Below are positions 38,156 through 47,296 of a DNA stretch of 64,000 nt, one piece after another. This DNA comes from Candidatus Blastococcus massiliensis AP3. GTDB taxonomy: Bacteria > Actinomycetota > Actinomycetes > Mycobacteriales > Geodermatophilaceae. The DNA lies in contig NZ_HG931174.1 of assembly GCF_000582785.1 (NCBI RefSeq), positions 522,427-586,426 of the forward strand, given 5' to 3'. The first letter of the stretch is position 1. The number at the start of each line of letters is the position of its first letter. The notes beneath the pieces were generated by a model that saw only the letters and a program-made list of their open reading frames with translations, was not told the DNA's origin and did no database searches. A program made the translations under genes and the position numbers.

Positions 38156-39435
38156 TGCCCCACCTCACCCAGGTTCAGCGTGCCCACCGGACCGGAGGGC
38201 AGCTCGCCGCCGGGCAGCTGCTCGACGACGCGGCCGCCACCGAGCTGCTCGAGCAGCGAGAAGCCGCCCCCGGGTGCCGCGGTCCCGGGGGGGTCGTCCG
38301 CTCCTCCCCCGGTGGCGCCCGCCGCCGTCCCGCCGGGCTCGCTGCCGCACTTGCCCTGGGCGATGGCGTCCTGCAGCGGCAGCTCGATCAGGGCCCCGGC
38401 CTGGTCGATGACGTACCGGCACAGCAGCTGGGTCAGGTCCAGGTTGACCGTCGCCGTCATGTTCGCGAAGAGCGCGACGCCACCCGACTGCGCCTGGCGG
38501 TAGTTCAGGGCCGTCAGGGAGCTGTCCGGGAAGGGGTAGGTCAGCAGGAGCTCCAGGGACCGGCCGAGGTTGGGTCCTGCCGCCGCCAGCTGGGTCAGGA
38601 TCGGCTGGAGCAGCCTCAGGTCCTCGACGGTGTTGGCCGCGGACTGGTTGATGATGCGGGTGCCCACGTCACCGAGCCGGGCGAGCCCCTCCAGCATCGA
38701 GACCAGCAGGTCGCGCTGCTCGTTGATGACGTCGAGGCCGGGCCCGATGGTGTCGAGCGCGTTCTCGATGGTGGCGGTCCGGCCGGCGAGCGTGATGGCC
38801 AGTTCGTTCGCGCGGTCGAGGGCCCGGTTGATCTCCGCGCGCTGCTCGTCCAGCCCGCCGATGAAGGTGTCGAGCTGGTTCAGCGTGTCCTTGATCTCGG
38901 CCTCGCGCCCCTCCAGGGCGTCCCCGAGCTCGCGGTTGATCGTCTGCAGCTGGGCCAGCCCGCCGCCGTTGAGGACCAGCGAGAGCGCCCCGAGGAGCTC
39001 CTCGACCTCGACATTGCGGTTGGTGCGGTCGAGGGTGATGCGCGCGTCGTCGCCGAGGCGACCCCGGGGCTCCTCCGTGCCGGGAGGCGCCAGCTCGACG
39101 AACTTCTCGCCCAGGAGCGAGGTCTGCTGGATGGCCGCCACCGCGTTGGCCGGGAGCTCGACGTCCCGGTTGACGGTGATGGTCACGACCGCGGTCCAGT
39201 CCTCCTCGTCCAGCTCGATGGAGTCCACCCGTCCGACCGGCACGTCGGCGACCCGCACCCCGGACTGCGGCACGAGGTCGAGCACGTCGAGGAACTCCAC
39301 CTCGACGGTGTACGGGTCGTCACCGACGTCGGCACCACCGGGCAGGTTGAACGACGACGCCCCCCGGAAGCCGCAGCCACCGAGCAGGAGGACGCCGGCC
39401 GCGAGGGCTCCGGCCCGCTGCACTCGCCGGTTCAC
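38152..39435 (-). CDS. mceE: Mce family lipoprotein MceE
   Basis: A 427-residue protein with a lipoprotein signal (RVQRAGALAAGVLLLGGCG; lipid-modified Cys about 21). The Mce domain (about 42-115, VEVEFLDVLDLVPQSGVRVADVPVGRV in pieces) and a long helical region follow, with a Gly/Pro-rich tail. The fifth Mce protein is the lipoprotein in actinobacterial operons, which fixes its position. GTGA overlap with mceD. Confidence 0.94.
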   Translation of the reverse strand: MNRRVQRAGALAAGVLLLGGCGFRGASSFNLPGGADVGDDPYTVEVEFLDVLDLVPQSGVRVADVPVGRVDSIELDEEDWTAVVTITVNRDVELPANAVAAIQQTSLLGEKFVELAPPGTEEPRGRLGDDARITLDRTNRNVEVEELLGALSLVLNGGGLAQLQTINRELGDALEGREAEIKDTLNQLDTFIGGLDEQRAEINRALDRANELAITLAGRTATIENALDTIGPGLDVINEQRDLLVSMLEGLARLGDVGTRIINQSAANTVEDLRLLQPILTQLAAAGPNLGRSLELLLTYPFPDSSLTALNYRQAQSGGVALFANMTATVNLDLTQLLCRYVIDQAGALIELPLQDAIAQGKCGSEPGGTAAGATGGGADDPPGTAAPGGGFSLLEQLGGGRVVEQLPGGELPSGPVGTLNLGEVGQ

Positions 39436-40676
39436 GGGGCACCCACCGGGAGGACGCCGGGCAGCAGACCCCCGCCACCGGCACCACCGCCGCCCCCACC
39501 GCCGAGGAGTGCCTGCCGCAGCTCCTCGTAGTCGGGGATGCCGTTGCCGTTGAGGTCGTCCAGGCTCCCGTCGGCGTTGGCGTCACCGGAGAGCAGCCGG
39601 GCGCAGATCTCGTTGACGCCGTCCCGCACCGGGCCCGTGGGGTCGGGCAGGGGCAGGGGCAGGTCGAGCTCGAGGTCGACCCGGCCGATCTGGGCCAGGG
39701 CTCCGCAGACGACGACCTCGGCGTTGAGCGCGCCCAACCCGTTGTCGCGGGTGTCCAGGGTCCCGTAGTCGGGGTTGTAGGCGCGCGCCAGGTTGCCCAG
39801 CGCGGCGGGTGCCACGTCCAGCACCTCGGCGAGCTTGGTCCGCTGCTGCACCAGGACGAGGGTGACGTCGGCCAGCCGGTTCACGTTGGTGGTCAGCAGG
39901 CTCGTGTTGTCGCGGACGAAGACGGCGACCTGGCCGAGCGCGTCGCTGAGCAGGGACACCGCCTCCTGGAGGTCCGCCCGCTCGTCGGCCAGGAGCTGGC
40001 TCACCGCGGCCATGTTCTGGTTGAACTGGCCGACCTGGACGTCGATCTGGGCCAGCGCCGAGGTGAACGTCTGCAGGTTGTCCAGGGAGTCGAAGAGGTG
40101 GTCGCGGTTCTCCGCGAGCGTCTCCACGGCCTGCGAGAAGCCGGTCAGGGTGCGGTTGAGCGTCTCCCCGTTGCCCTCGAGGTTCGCCGCGCCGACGTCG
40201 ACCAGGTCCGACAGGGCGCCGTCCGCGTTGGCCCCGTTCGGCCCGAGGGCCTCCGACAGCTCGTCGAGGGCGGCGTACACGGCGTCGAGCTCCACCGGGA
40301 TCCCGGTGCGCTCCAGCGGCACCTCCGCGCCGTCCTCCATCGTCGGCCCCCCGTCGTACACCGGCGAGAACTGCACGTACCTGTCCGAGACCAGGGAGGG
40401 CGCGAGGACGATCGCGTTGGCGTCGGCCGGCACGTCGTAGTCCTCGTCGATGCTCATGTCCACCCGGACCTTGTCGCCCATCGGGACCACGTCGTCGACG
40501 GTCCCGATGGCGATGCCCAGGACCCGGACGTCCGAGCCCGGGTAGAGGCCGACCGTCTCGGTGAACCACGCCGTCACGCGGTACTGACCGACCGGGCGCA
40601 GGATCGTCCATCCCAACGCCACGAGCAGGACGACGGCCGCGCCGATCGCCACCGCGCGCTGCAGCGAGCCACTCAT
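39432..40676 (-). CDS. mceD: Mce family protein MceD with C-terminal EF-hand-like loops
   Basis: A 414-residue Mce protein: membrane anchor (about 9-27), Mce domain (VTAWFTETVGLYPGSDVRVLGIAIGTV in pieces) and helical region. Near the end GDANADGSLDDL and DLNGNGIPDYEEL resemble paired calcium-binding EF-hand/dockerin-type loops, followed by a Gly-rich end. The ATG at 40674-40676 overlaps the mceC stop (TGATG). Confidence 0.93.
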   Translation of the reverse strand: MSGSLQRAVAIGAAVVLLVALGWTILRPVGQYRVTAWFTETVGLYPGSDVRVLGIAIGTVDDVVPMGDKVRVDMSIDEDYDVPADANAIVLAPSLVSDRYVQFSPVYDGGPTMEDGAEVPLERTGIPVELDAVYAALDELSEALGPNGANADGALSDLVDVGAANLEGNGETLNRTLTGFSQAVETLAENRDHLFDSLDNLQTFTSALAQIDVQVGQFNQNMAAVSQLLADERADLQEAVSLLSDALGQVAVFVRDNTSLLTTNVNRLADVTLVLVQQRTKLAEVLDVAPAALGNLARAYNPDYGTLDTRDNGLGALNAEVVVCGALAQIGRVDLELDLPLPLPDPTGPVRDGVNEICARLLSGDANADGSLDDLNGNGIPDYEELRQALLGGGGGGGAGGGGLLPGVLPVGAP

Positions 40677-41698
40677 CACTGACCTCCCGGGGTGCATCCG
40701 GTGACCGGGGTCTCTGTCTCGCTGCAGACGGCGGCGCCGACGATGGAGGGGATCAGGTCGTTGACGAAGCTGTCGAACCAGCGCCCGGTGCCGAGCGCGT
40801 TGGTGAACACCCGGACGAAGGGCGCGAGCTCCTGCACCGTCTCCGCGAGCGCGGCCCGGTTGCGCGACAGGATGTCGGTGACCCGGGACAGCTGCTGCAG
40901 CGCCGGGGTGAGCACCTCGCGGTTGTCGGCCACCAGGCCCGAGAGCTGCCGGGCCAGCTCCTGCGTGCTGGTCAGGATCGAGTCGATCAGCTCGCGACGC
41001 TCCTGGACCTCCGTCAGCAGCGTGTTGGAGTCCAGGATCAGCTGGGTGAACTCGCCGTTGCGGTCGGCCAGCACCTGGGTCACGTCCCGCGTGGCCGACA
41101 GCAGCTGCCGCAGCTCGGCGTCCCGGGAGGCGATGGTGTCGGACAGCCGGGCCAGCCCCTCCAGCGAGGTGCGCACCTCGTCGGGGGTCTCGGAGAAGGT
41201 CTCCGACAGCACGTCGAAGCTGGCCGCCAGCTGACCGGTGTCGATCTGCTGGACCGTCGCCGACAGGTCGGCGAACGCCTCCACGACGTCGTACGGCGAG
41301 GCGGTGCGCTCCAGCGGGATGCGCTCGTCGGGATCCAGCGCCTCCGCTCCGCGCGGCACGAGGGCGACGTACTTGGCGCCGAGGACCGTCTCGATCTTGA
41401 TCGCCGCCTCCGACCGGTCACCGACGAAGGTGTCCTTGATGCGGAGCTCGACGGTCACCGCGCCGTCCTCCAGCGCCATGCTCTCGACCGAGCCGACCTT
41501 CACCCCGGCGACCCGGACCGCGTCGTCGGGCCTGAGGCCGGCGGCCTCGGAGAACTGGGCCTTGTAGACCGTGCCCCCGCCGATCAGCGGCAGGGACTGC
41601 GCGTTGAACGCCAGGTACACCAGGACGGCGATCACGGTCATGCTGATCGCCCCGATGACGACCGGGTTCTTGTCGCGGAAGTTCGACGAGCGAGCCAT
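40676..41698 (-). CDS. mceC: Mce family protein MceC
   Basis: A 340-residue Mce protein with an anchor (PVVIGAISMTVIAVLVYLAF), an Mce domain (YKAQFSEAAGLRPDDAVRVAGVKVGSV in pieces, about 42-115) and a helical region; it ends with a cysteine-containing segment (AAVCSETETPVTGCTPGGQ). The ATG at 41696-41698 overlaps mceB (TGATG). Confidence 0.93.
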   Translation of the reverse strand: MARSSNFRDKNPVVIGAISMTVIAVLVYLAFNAQSLPLIGGGTVYKAQFSEAAGLRPDDAVRVAGVKVGSVESMALEDGAVTVELRIKDTFVGDRSEAAIKIETVLGAKYVALVPRGAEALDPDERIPLERTASPYDVVEAFADLSATVQQIDTGQLAASFDVLSETFSETPDEVRTSLEGLARLSDTIASRDAELRQLLSATRDVTQVLADRNGEFTQLILDSNTLLTEVQERRELIDSILTSTQELARQLSGLVADNREVLTPALQQLSRVTDILSRNRAALAETVQELAPFVRVFTNALGTGRWFDSFVNDLIPSIVGAAVCSETETPVTGCTPGGQ

Positions 41699-42762
41699 CA
41701 GCCGCACCCCTCCGCTCCGCTTTCGAACTGGAACTCCCGGGCGATCGGCTGCTGCGCCGGGTCGAGCGGGTTGCCGGGGAGGGTGACCGTGCCGCCGGCG
41801 CTGCACATGAAGAAGTTGAACCAGCTGCCGTTGATGGCGGTCCGGGTGGTCAGGTCGAGCTTCACCGGCGCCGTCTGCAGGAACCGCTCGACGAGGTCGC
41901 CGGTGTCGGCCAGGTTGCCCGACAGGTCGCCCAGCGCGCGGATGTCCGCGGTCAGCGGAGCCCGGACGTCCTCGAGGAAGTCGGTGGTCGAGACGGCCAG
42001 CTCGTCGATCGTCTGGAGGGAGTCGAAGATCGCCTCGCGATCTCCGGCCAGGCCGGTGACGAACTGCTGGAGGCTGACCACCAGGTCCGACAGCTGCTGG
42101 TCGCGGTCGGCGAGCGTGCCCATCACGGTCGTGAGGTTGTCGATCACGCTGCCGATCACCCGGTCGCGGTCGGCGAGGCTGTTGGTCAGCGAGCCCACGT
42201 GCGCGAGCAGGCTCTCCATGGTGCCGCCCTCGCCCTGGAACACCTGGATGATCTCGAAGGACACCCGGTTGACGTCCGCCGGTGAGAGCGCCTGCAGCAG
42301 CGGCTGGAAACCGCCGAACAGCACGGTGAGGTCGAGGGCGTTGGTGGTCTGGGCGAGCGGGATGACCGCGCCCTCCTCGAGGGTGCTGCCACCCGACCCC
42401 TCGCCCTCGGTGAGGGAGATGTAGCGCTGCCCGACGAGATTCCGGAACTTGATGGTCGCCTCCACCTTGGACGGCAGGGGCAGGTCGGCGTCGACCTCCA
42501 GATCCACCTCGGCGACGGGGCGGTCGGTCGCGTCCTCGAGAGCGATCGCCACGACCTGTCCGACGCGGACGCCGGCGATCCGCACCTCGTCGCCCTCGAC
42601 CAGCCCGGCGACGTCGCTGAACTGGGCCTTGTAGACCACCTGATCGCCGTAGCCGGCGTTGGTGATGGTCGCGACCAGCGCGTACGAGGCCATGATGGTC
42701 ACCAGGGCGAAGGCGGCCAGCTTGACCAGCGGGGCGGCCAGACCGCGCAGCTTGTCCTTCAT
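41698..42762 (-). CDS. mceB: Mce family protein MceB
   Basis: A 354-residue Mce protein: anchor (LVKLAAFALVTIMASYALVA), Mce domain (YKAQFSDVAGLVEGDEVRIAGVRVGQV in pieces) and helical region with DLTVLFGGFQPLLQALSPADVN, a stretch typical of MceB. C-terminal cysteines at MCSAGG and EGCG. ATGA overlap with mceA. Confidence 0.94.
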   Translation of the reverse strand: MKDKLRGLAAPLVKLAAFALVTIMASYALVATITNAGYGDQVVYKAQFSDVAGLVEGDEVRIAGVRVGQVVAIALEDATDRPVAEVDLEVDADLPLPSKVEATIKFRNLVGQRYISLTEGEGSGGSTLEEGAVIPLAQTTNALDLTVLFGGFQPLLQALSPADVNRVSFEIIQVFQGEGGTMESLLAHVGSLTNSLADRDRVIGSVIDNLTTVMGTLADRDQQLSDLVVSLQQFVTGLAGDREAIFDSLQTIDELAVSTTDFLEDVRAPLTADIRALGDLSGNLADTGDLVERFLQTAPVKLDLTTRTAINGSWFNFFMCSAGGTVTLPGNPLDPAQQPIAREFQFESGAEGCG

Positions 42763-44132
42763 CGCAGCATCACGGTCTTCCCCCGCAGGAGGGGCGCCAG
42801 GACGGCTGCCCCGTTGTCGGAGACGTCCTCGGGATCGCTACCGCTGTGGTAGGCGAGGATGCTCTTCACGAACTCCAGTTCGGCGGCCGAACCCGGTAGC
42901 GCGCCGGGCAGGGAGTTGCCCACGCCGCCCGCCCGGTTCCGGGGGACGTTGTCCGGGTTCCCGCCGTCATCGGCTCCCCCTGCGTAGCAGGCCGGCTCGT
43001 CGCGCAGCTCGCTCTCCGGGCTCTCGATGCCGTCCAGCGGCGGGTAGGGGCAGTAGAACTCGCCGGCTGCCGCCTGCGCGATCTCGCCGTCGATGTCGTC
43101 CAGGCCGCGGCAGTCCGGGGGTGCGTTGTCGGCGTAGATCGGCTGGTCGCCGGGCTGGTAGGCGTTCCGCGGCGGCAGCGTGAACACGATGTTGAGGTTC
43201 AGCGCGGGATCGCCGTCGGCCCCGAACGTCTCGCCGATCCGCGGGACCGACCGCGCCAGCCCGTCGAGCAGGCACGGGTAGACCGGCGAGTACTCCGCGA
43301 ACAGGCCGAGGACGGGGAGGGAGGTCTCCGCGACCGAGATCAGGTTGCGCTCGTTGCGCTCCAGGAATCCCGCCGTGACATTGGACGAGCTGGTGCCGAC
43401 CGTGAACGTCCGGCGCAGCTGCTCGGCCTGGTCGACCACCGTCGTGTTCGTGACCGCGAGGTTGTCCAGGACCGCGAGCAGGTCGTCGGCCGCGCCGTCG
43501 TAGGTCTCGGCGAAGTCCGCGAGCCCGGAGATGTCGGCCTGCAGCTCGGGGAGCACCGTGTTGATCTCCCCGAAGTACTCACCGACGCTGGCCAGGTTGG
43601 CGCCCAGGTCGTCGCCCCGCCCGCGCAGCGCGTCGGCGACCGCCCCCAGGGTGAAGGACAGGTCGTCCGGGTGGACGGCCTGCAGCAGGGGCAGCGTGTT
43701 GTCGATGACGCGCTGGAGCTCGATGGCGTTCTCGCTGCGGTCCTGACCGATGACGTCGCCGTCGGCCAGCCGTTCCCGGGAGGGCTGCTCGGGCAGCTCG
43801 AGGGACACGTAGCGCTCGCCGAAGAGCGTCTTCGGCAGCAGCCGCGCCGTCACGTCGGCGGGGATCTGGTCGAGGTGGTCGGGGTCGATCGCGAGCTCGA
43901 GCGTCGCCCCGTCGGCGTCGCCCGCGACGTCGCGGACCTCGCCGACGATGACCCCGCGGACCTTGACGTCCGACGCGGGCTGCAGCTGGCTGCCCGCCGT
44001 CTCGGTCTCGAGCGTCACCATCGCCACCTCGGTGAACACCTTGTTGTACTGGGCGACCGCGAGCCCCAGCAGCAGGGTGAGGACAGCCAGGAAGGCCACC
44101 CCCTGGAGACGCCGACGGATCCTCCCGCTCAT
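42759..44132 (-). CDS. mceA: Mce family protein MceA
   Basis: A 457-residue protein, the first of the six: anchor (VAFLAVLTLLLGLAVAQ), Mce domain (MVTLETETAGSQLQPASDVKVRGVIVGEV in pieces), a helical region, and a longer C-terminal domain with the NAYQPGDQPIYADNAPPDCRGL segment (in pieces) seen in MceA proteins. ATG at 44130-44132. Confidence 0.94.
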   Translation of the reverse strand: MSGRIRRRLQGVAFLAVLTLLLGLAVAQYNKVFTEVAMVTLETETAGSQLQPASDVKVRGVIVGEVRDVAGDADGATLELAIDPDHLDQIPADVTARLLPKTLFGERYVSLELPEQPSRERLADGDVIGQDRSENAIELQRVIDNTLPLLQAVHPDDLSFTLGAVADALRGRGDDLGANLASVGEYFGEINTVLPELQADISGLADFAETYDGAADDLLAVLDNLAVTNTTVVDQAEQLRRTFTVGTSSSNVTAGFLERNERNLISVAETSLPVLGLFAEYSPVYPCLLDGLARSVPRIGETFGADGDPALNLNIVFTLPPRNAYQPGDQPIYADNAPPDCRGLDDIDGEIAQAAAGEFYCPYPPLDGIESPESELRDEPACYAGGADDGGNPDNVPRNRAGGVGNSLPGALPGSAAELEFVKSILAYHSGSDPEDVSDNGAAVLAPLLRGKTVMLR

Positions 44133-44139
44133 GGCCGCA

Positions 44140-45009
44140 TCACCCCGCGATCCGGACGGTCGTCGTCGAGCCCCAGATGGCCAGGGACAGGAACAGGTCG
44201 ATGATGTTGATCGCCACGATCGAGAACCGCACGGCCCGGCCCACGGCCAGTCCCACGCCGGCGGGACCGCCGCCGGCCCGGTAGCCGTAGTAGCAGTGGG
44301 TCAGGATGACCACGACGGCGAACACGAGGACTTTGAGGAACGACCAGAGCACGTCCTCCGGTGGGAGGAACAGGTTGAAGTAGTGGTCGTAGGTGCCCGC
44401 CGACTGGCCGTAGGCCTGGGTCGCGATGAGCCGGGTGGCGAAGTAGCTGGTGAGCAGGCCGAGCACGTACAGCGGGATGACGGCGATGAACCCGGCGATG
44501 ATCCGGGTGGTGACGAGGAAGGGCAGCGAGGGCACCCCCATCACCTCGAGCGCGTCGATCTCCTCGTTGATCCGCATCGCGCCGATCTGCGCGGTGAACC
44601 CGCAGCCGACCGTGGCCGACAGCGCCACGCCCGCGACGAGCGGGGCGATCTCGCGGGTGTTGAAGTACGCCGAGAGGAAGCCGGTGAACGCCGCCGTCCC
44701 GAGCTGGTCCAGCGCGGCATAGCCCTGGAGGCCGACCGCGGAACCGGTGAAGAAGGACAGGGCGGCGATGACGCCGACGGTGCCGCCGATGACCGCCAGC
44801 GCACCGCTGCCGAAGGTGACCTCGGAGAGCAACCGGAAGGTCTCCCGCTTGTACCGCCGCAGCGTGCGCGGGGTCCACGCCAACGCCCGCGCGTAGAACG
44901 ACATCTGGTCGCCGAGGTCCTCGAGCGTGTCCAACGGCCGCTTGTAGACCATGCGGACGACGCGCCGCGTCCCGACCTTGATCCGGTCCACCGGTGAGAG
45001 CAGCGCCAT
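44140..45009 (-). CDS. yrbEB: Mce permease YrbE-B (MlaE family)
   Basis: A 289-residue integral membrane permease with about five membrane segments. It has the MlaE landmark FTAQIGAMRINEEIDALEVMGVPSLPFL (in pieces; the EIDALEVMG coupling helix that contacts the ATPase). It forms a dimer of half-permeases with YrbE-A. One base separates it from the upstream gene. Confidence 0.94.
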   Translation of the reverse strand: MALLSPVDRIKVGTRRVVRMVYKRPLDTLEDLGDQMSFYARALAWTPRTLRRYKRETFRLLSEVTFGSGALAVIGGTVGVIAALSFFTGSAVGLQGYAALDQLGTAAFTGFLSAYFNTREIAPLVAGVALSATVGCGFTAQIGAMRINEEIDALEVMGVPSLPFLVTTRIIAGFIAVIPLYVLGLLTSYFATRLIATQAYGQSAGTYDHYFNLFLPPEDVLWSFLKVLVFAVVVILTHCYYGYRAGGGPAGVGLAVGRAVRFSIVAINIIDLFLSLAIWGSTTTVRIAG

Positions 45010-45010
45010 G

Positions 45011-45826
45011 TCACTGCCCCTTCGGTGGGACGAGTTGGAAGTAGATCGCGGTCATCACGAAGTTCACGGCGAACAGCAGCATGAAGGTGATGACCACGGA
45101 CTGGTTGACGGCGTCCCCCACGCCCTTGGGCCCACCTCCGGCGTTGAGCCCCTTGTACGACGCGACGATGCCGGCGATCAGCCCGAAGACCAGGGCTTTG
45201 ATCTCGGAGGCCCAGAAGTCCTCGACCTGGGCGAGCGCGCTGAACGACGCCAGGTAGGCGCCGGGCGTGCCGCCCTGGAGGACGACGTTGAAGAAGTAGC
45301 CGCCCGCCGTGCCGACCACGCTGACCAGGCCGTTGAGCAGGACGGCGACGAGCATCGCGGCGAGCACCCGGGGCACGACCAGGCGCTGGATGGGGCTGAT
45401 GCCCAGGACCTCCATCGCGTCGATCTCGTCGCGGATCTTGCGCGCGCCCAGGTCGGCGCAGATCGCCGATCCGCCGGCGCCGGCGATCAGCAGCGCCGTG
45501 ACGATGGGGCTGGCCTCTCGCACCACCGCGAGGACGGATGCCGAGCCGCTGAACGACTGCGCGCCCAGCTGACGGGTCAGCGACCCCAGCTGCAGGGCGA
45601 TGACCGCGCCGAAGGGGATGGCCACCAGCGCGGTCGGGATGATGGTGACGCTGGCGACGAACCAGGCCTGCTGGATGAACTCGCGGAGCTGGAACGGGCG
45701 CTTGGGGAGCGCCTTCATGACGTCCAGGGCGAACGCGAAGAGGTTCCCGCTCGCGGCGAGAGGCCGGGTGGGCGAGAACTTGCCGTCCAGCAGCCCCGGC
45801 GCCTTCGGTTCCTCCGTCGCCGTCAC
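45011..45826 (-). CDS. yrbEA: Mce permease YrbE-A (MlaE family)
   Basis: A 271-residue permease with AGAGGSAICADLGARKIRDEIDAMEVLGISPIQRLV (in pieces), the same coupling-helix motif as YrbE-B. GTG start at 45824-45826 overlaps the ATPase stop by 4 nt, which puts it in the same operon. Confidence 0.93.
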   Translation of the reverse strand: MTATEEPKAPGLLDGKFSPTRPLAASGNLFAFALDVMKALPKRPFQLREFIQQAWFVASVTIIPTALVAIPFGAVIALQLGSLTRQLGAQSFSGSASVLAVVREASPIVTALLIAGAGGSAICADLGARKIRDEIDAMEVLGISPIQRLVVPRVLAAMLVAVLLNGLVSVVGTAGGYFFNVVLQGGTPGAYLASFSALAQVEDFWASEIKALVFGLIAGIVASYKGLNAGGGPKGVGDAVNQSVVITFMLLFAVNFVMTAIYFQLVPPKGQ

Positions 45827-46953
45827 GAGCCGGCGTCCTGACGTGGCAGGACCTGGGTCGCGGTCGAACCGGAGGCATCGGGCTCGGGAGCCCAGTGCCG
45901 GCCACCGCTGCCCTGCGTCGGTGTGAACGCCCCCGAGTCCGCCTGCGCCAGCAGGTCCTCGGGCAGCGAGGCCCGGATCGCCTCCTGCGTGTCCTCGTCG
46001 AACTCGTGGAGCATGCGGGCCACCCGCTCCTGCCGACGACGTTCGGCCTTGCGCTCCGGCAGCCCCTCGGTGGGGGTCAGCTGCGGCGGCACGGCGTCCC
46101 CGCCGCTGGCGCCCTTGGGGCCGACCCCGTTGTGCGCGTCGCCGCCGCGGGCCTCCAGCTCCTTCATCTCCGCCTCGACCTGGGCGACGTCCTTCTCCTC
46201 GCTCATGCCGATCGGTCCCTCGCGGCGGCCGTTGAGGAACTGGCGGACGACCGGTTCCTGGGAGGTGAGCAGCTGCTCGCGGGGTCCGAACATGACCAGG
46301 TTCCGGCGGAACAGCAGGCCCAGGTTGTCGGGGACGGTGCGGGCGGTGCCGATGTCGTGGGTGACGATCAGGAAGGTGGCGTCGATCTGCGCGTTGAGAT
46401 CGACGATCAGCTGGTTGAGGTAGGCGACGCGGACCGGGTCGAGGCCCGAGTCCGGCTCGTCGAACAGGATGATCTCGGGGTCGAGCACGAGGGCCCGGGC
46501 GAGGCCCGCGCGCTTGCGCATACCGCCGGAGATCTCGCCGGGGAGCTTCTCCTCGGCGCCCTGGAGCCCGACCATGTCCATCTTCTCGAGGACGATGCTC
46601 CTGATCTCCGCCTCGCTCTTCTTCGTGTGCTCGCGCAGGGGGAAGGCGATGTTGTCGAAGAGGGTCATCGAGCCGAACAGGGCGCCGTCCTGGAAGAGGA
46701 CGCCGAAGAGCTTCCGGATCTCGTAGAGCTTGTGCTCGCTGGTCCGCACGATGTCGGTGTCGCTGATGACGATGGAGCCCTTCTCGGGCTTCAGCAGGCC
46801 GACCAGCGTCTTCAGGAAGACCGACTTGCCGGTCCCGGAGGGGCCCAGGAGCACGGAGATCTCTCCCGGCGGCAGGGTCAGGGTGACATCGCTCCAGATG
46901 TTCTGGCTGCCGAACGACTTCGACAGGTTCTCGACCTCGACTGCGACGCCCAC
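45823..46953 (-). CDS. mkl: Mce transporter ATPase (MceG/Mkl, MlaF family)
   Basis: A 376-residue ABC ATPase. Walker A GPSGTGKSV, Q-loop GVLFQDGALFGSMTLFDN, signature PGEISGGMRKRAGLARAL and Walker B EIILFDEPDSGLDP, then the switch histidine in LIVTHDIGTA. About 115 C-terminal residues beyond the core are charged, as in Mycobacterium Mkl. Start GTG 46951-46953 behind GGGAGGG; upstream in-frame codons cross the intergenic regulatory DNA. It powers the six Mce proteins and two permeases that follow. Confidence 0.93.
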   Translation of the reverse strand: MGVAVEVENLSKSFGSQNIWSDVTLTLPPGEISVLLGPSGTGKSVFLKTLVGLLKPEKGSIVISDTDIVRTSEHKLYEIRKLFGVLFQDGALFGSMTLFDNIAFPLREHTKKSEAEIRSIVLEKMDMVGLQGAEEKLPGEISGGMRKRAGLARALVLDPEIILFDEPDSGLDPVRVAYLNQLIVDLNAQIDATFLIVTHDIGTARTVPDNLGLLFRRNLVMFGPREQLLTSQEPVVRQFLNGRREGPIGMSEEKDVAQVEAEMKELEARGGDAHNGVGPKGASGGDAVPPQLTPTEGLPERKAERRRQERVARMLHEFDEDTQEAIRASLPEDLLAQADSGAFTPTQGSGGRHWAPEPDASGSTATQVLPRQDAGS

Positions 46954-47071
46954 GACTGACTGCCCTCCCGCTCCGGCTTCGCTGCCGGTCCCCGCCCCGC
47001 CGCACTGGCGAGCCCCGGCAGTGTGCTGCAGCACGGCCCTGTTCGCATCCGGAAGCCGCGTGCACACCTGA

Positions 47072-47085
47072 CTACTCGTCAGTAA
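47072..47085 (-). promoter_or_regulatory. Candidate operator upstream of mce operon
   Basis: The minus strand reads TTACTGACGAGTAG, a near-palindrome (TTACT-N4-AGTAA with one mismatch) of the kind bound by TetR-type regulators. It lies 119 nt before the ATPase start. A weak -10 TAACCT lies at 47102-47107. No regulator gene is adjacent. Confidence 0.4.
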
Positions 47086-47188
47086 CGAACGTGTCGGGGT
47101 CAGGTTACGTGGATCACCCCCCAGGTGTGTCCTGGATCTCCCCCGTTCCTCCGGACGGGGGTCCGCCAACCGAGGGCCAGGCACGCAA

Positions 47189-47222
47189 CAGGGGCCGTCC
47201 TCCGGCTGGAGGACGGCCCCTG
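47189..47222 (-). terminator. Terminator downstream of rplL (second of two)
   Basis: A perfect 15-bp stem CAGGGGCCGTCCTCC/GGAGGACGGCCCCTG with a 4-nt loop, 15 nt beyond the structured repeat copy D. Together they isolate the ribosomal transcript from the mce operon. Confidence 0.8.
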
Positions 47223-47237
47223 TCGACCGTGCTGGAA

Positions 47238-47296
47238 CGGCCCCGGCGCAGGGTCCCGGCCCGAGCGGAGCGAGGGCTGGGGGGCGCCGGGGTCCT
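47238..47296 (-). terminator. Structured terminator repeat, copy D (after rplL)
   Basis: It starts directly after the rplL stop with AAAGGACCCCGGCGC and closes with GCGCCGGGGCC. The inner stem is GCCC/GGGC with the CTCG apex. The outer pairs GG/CC replace CT/AG of copy A and GT/AC of copy B. Confidence 0.7.
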
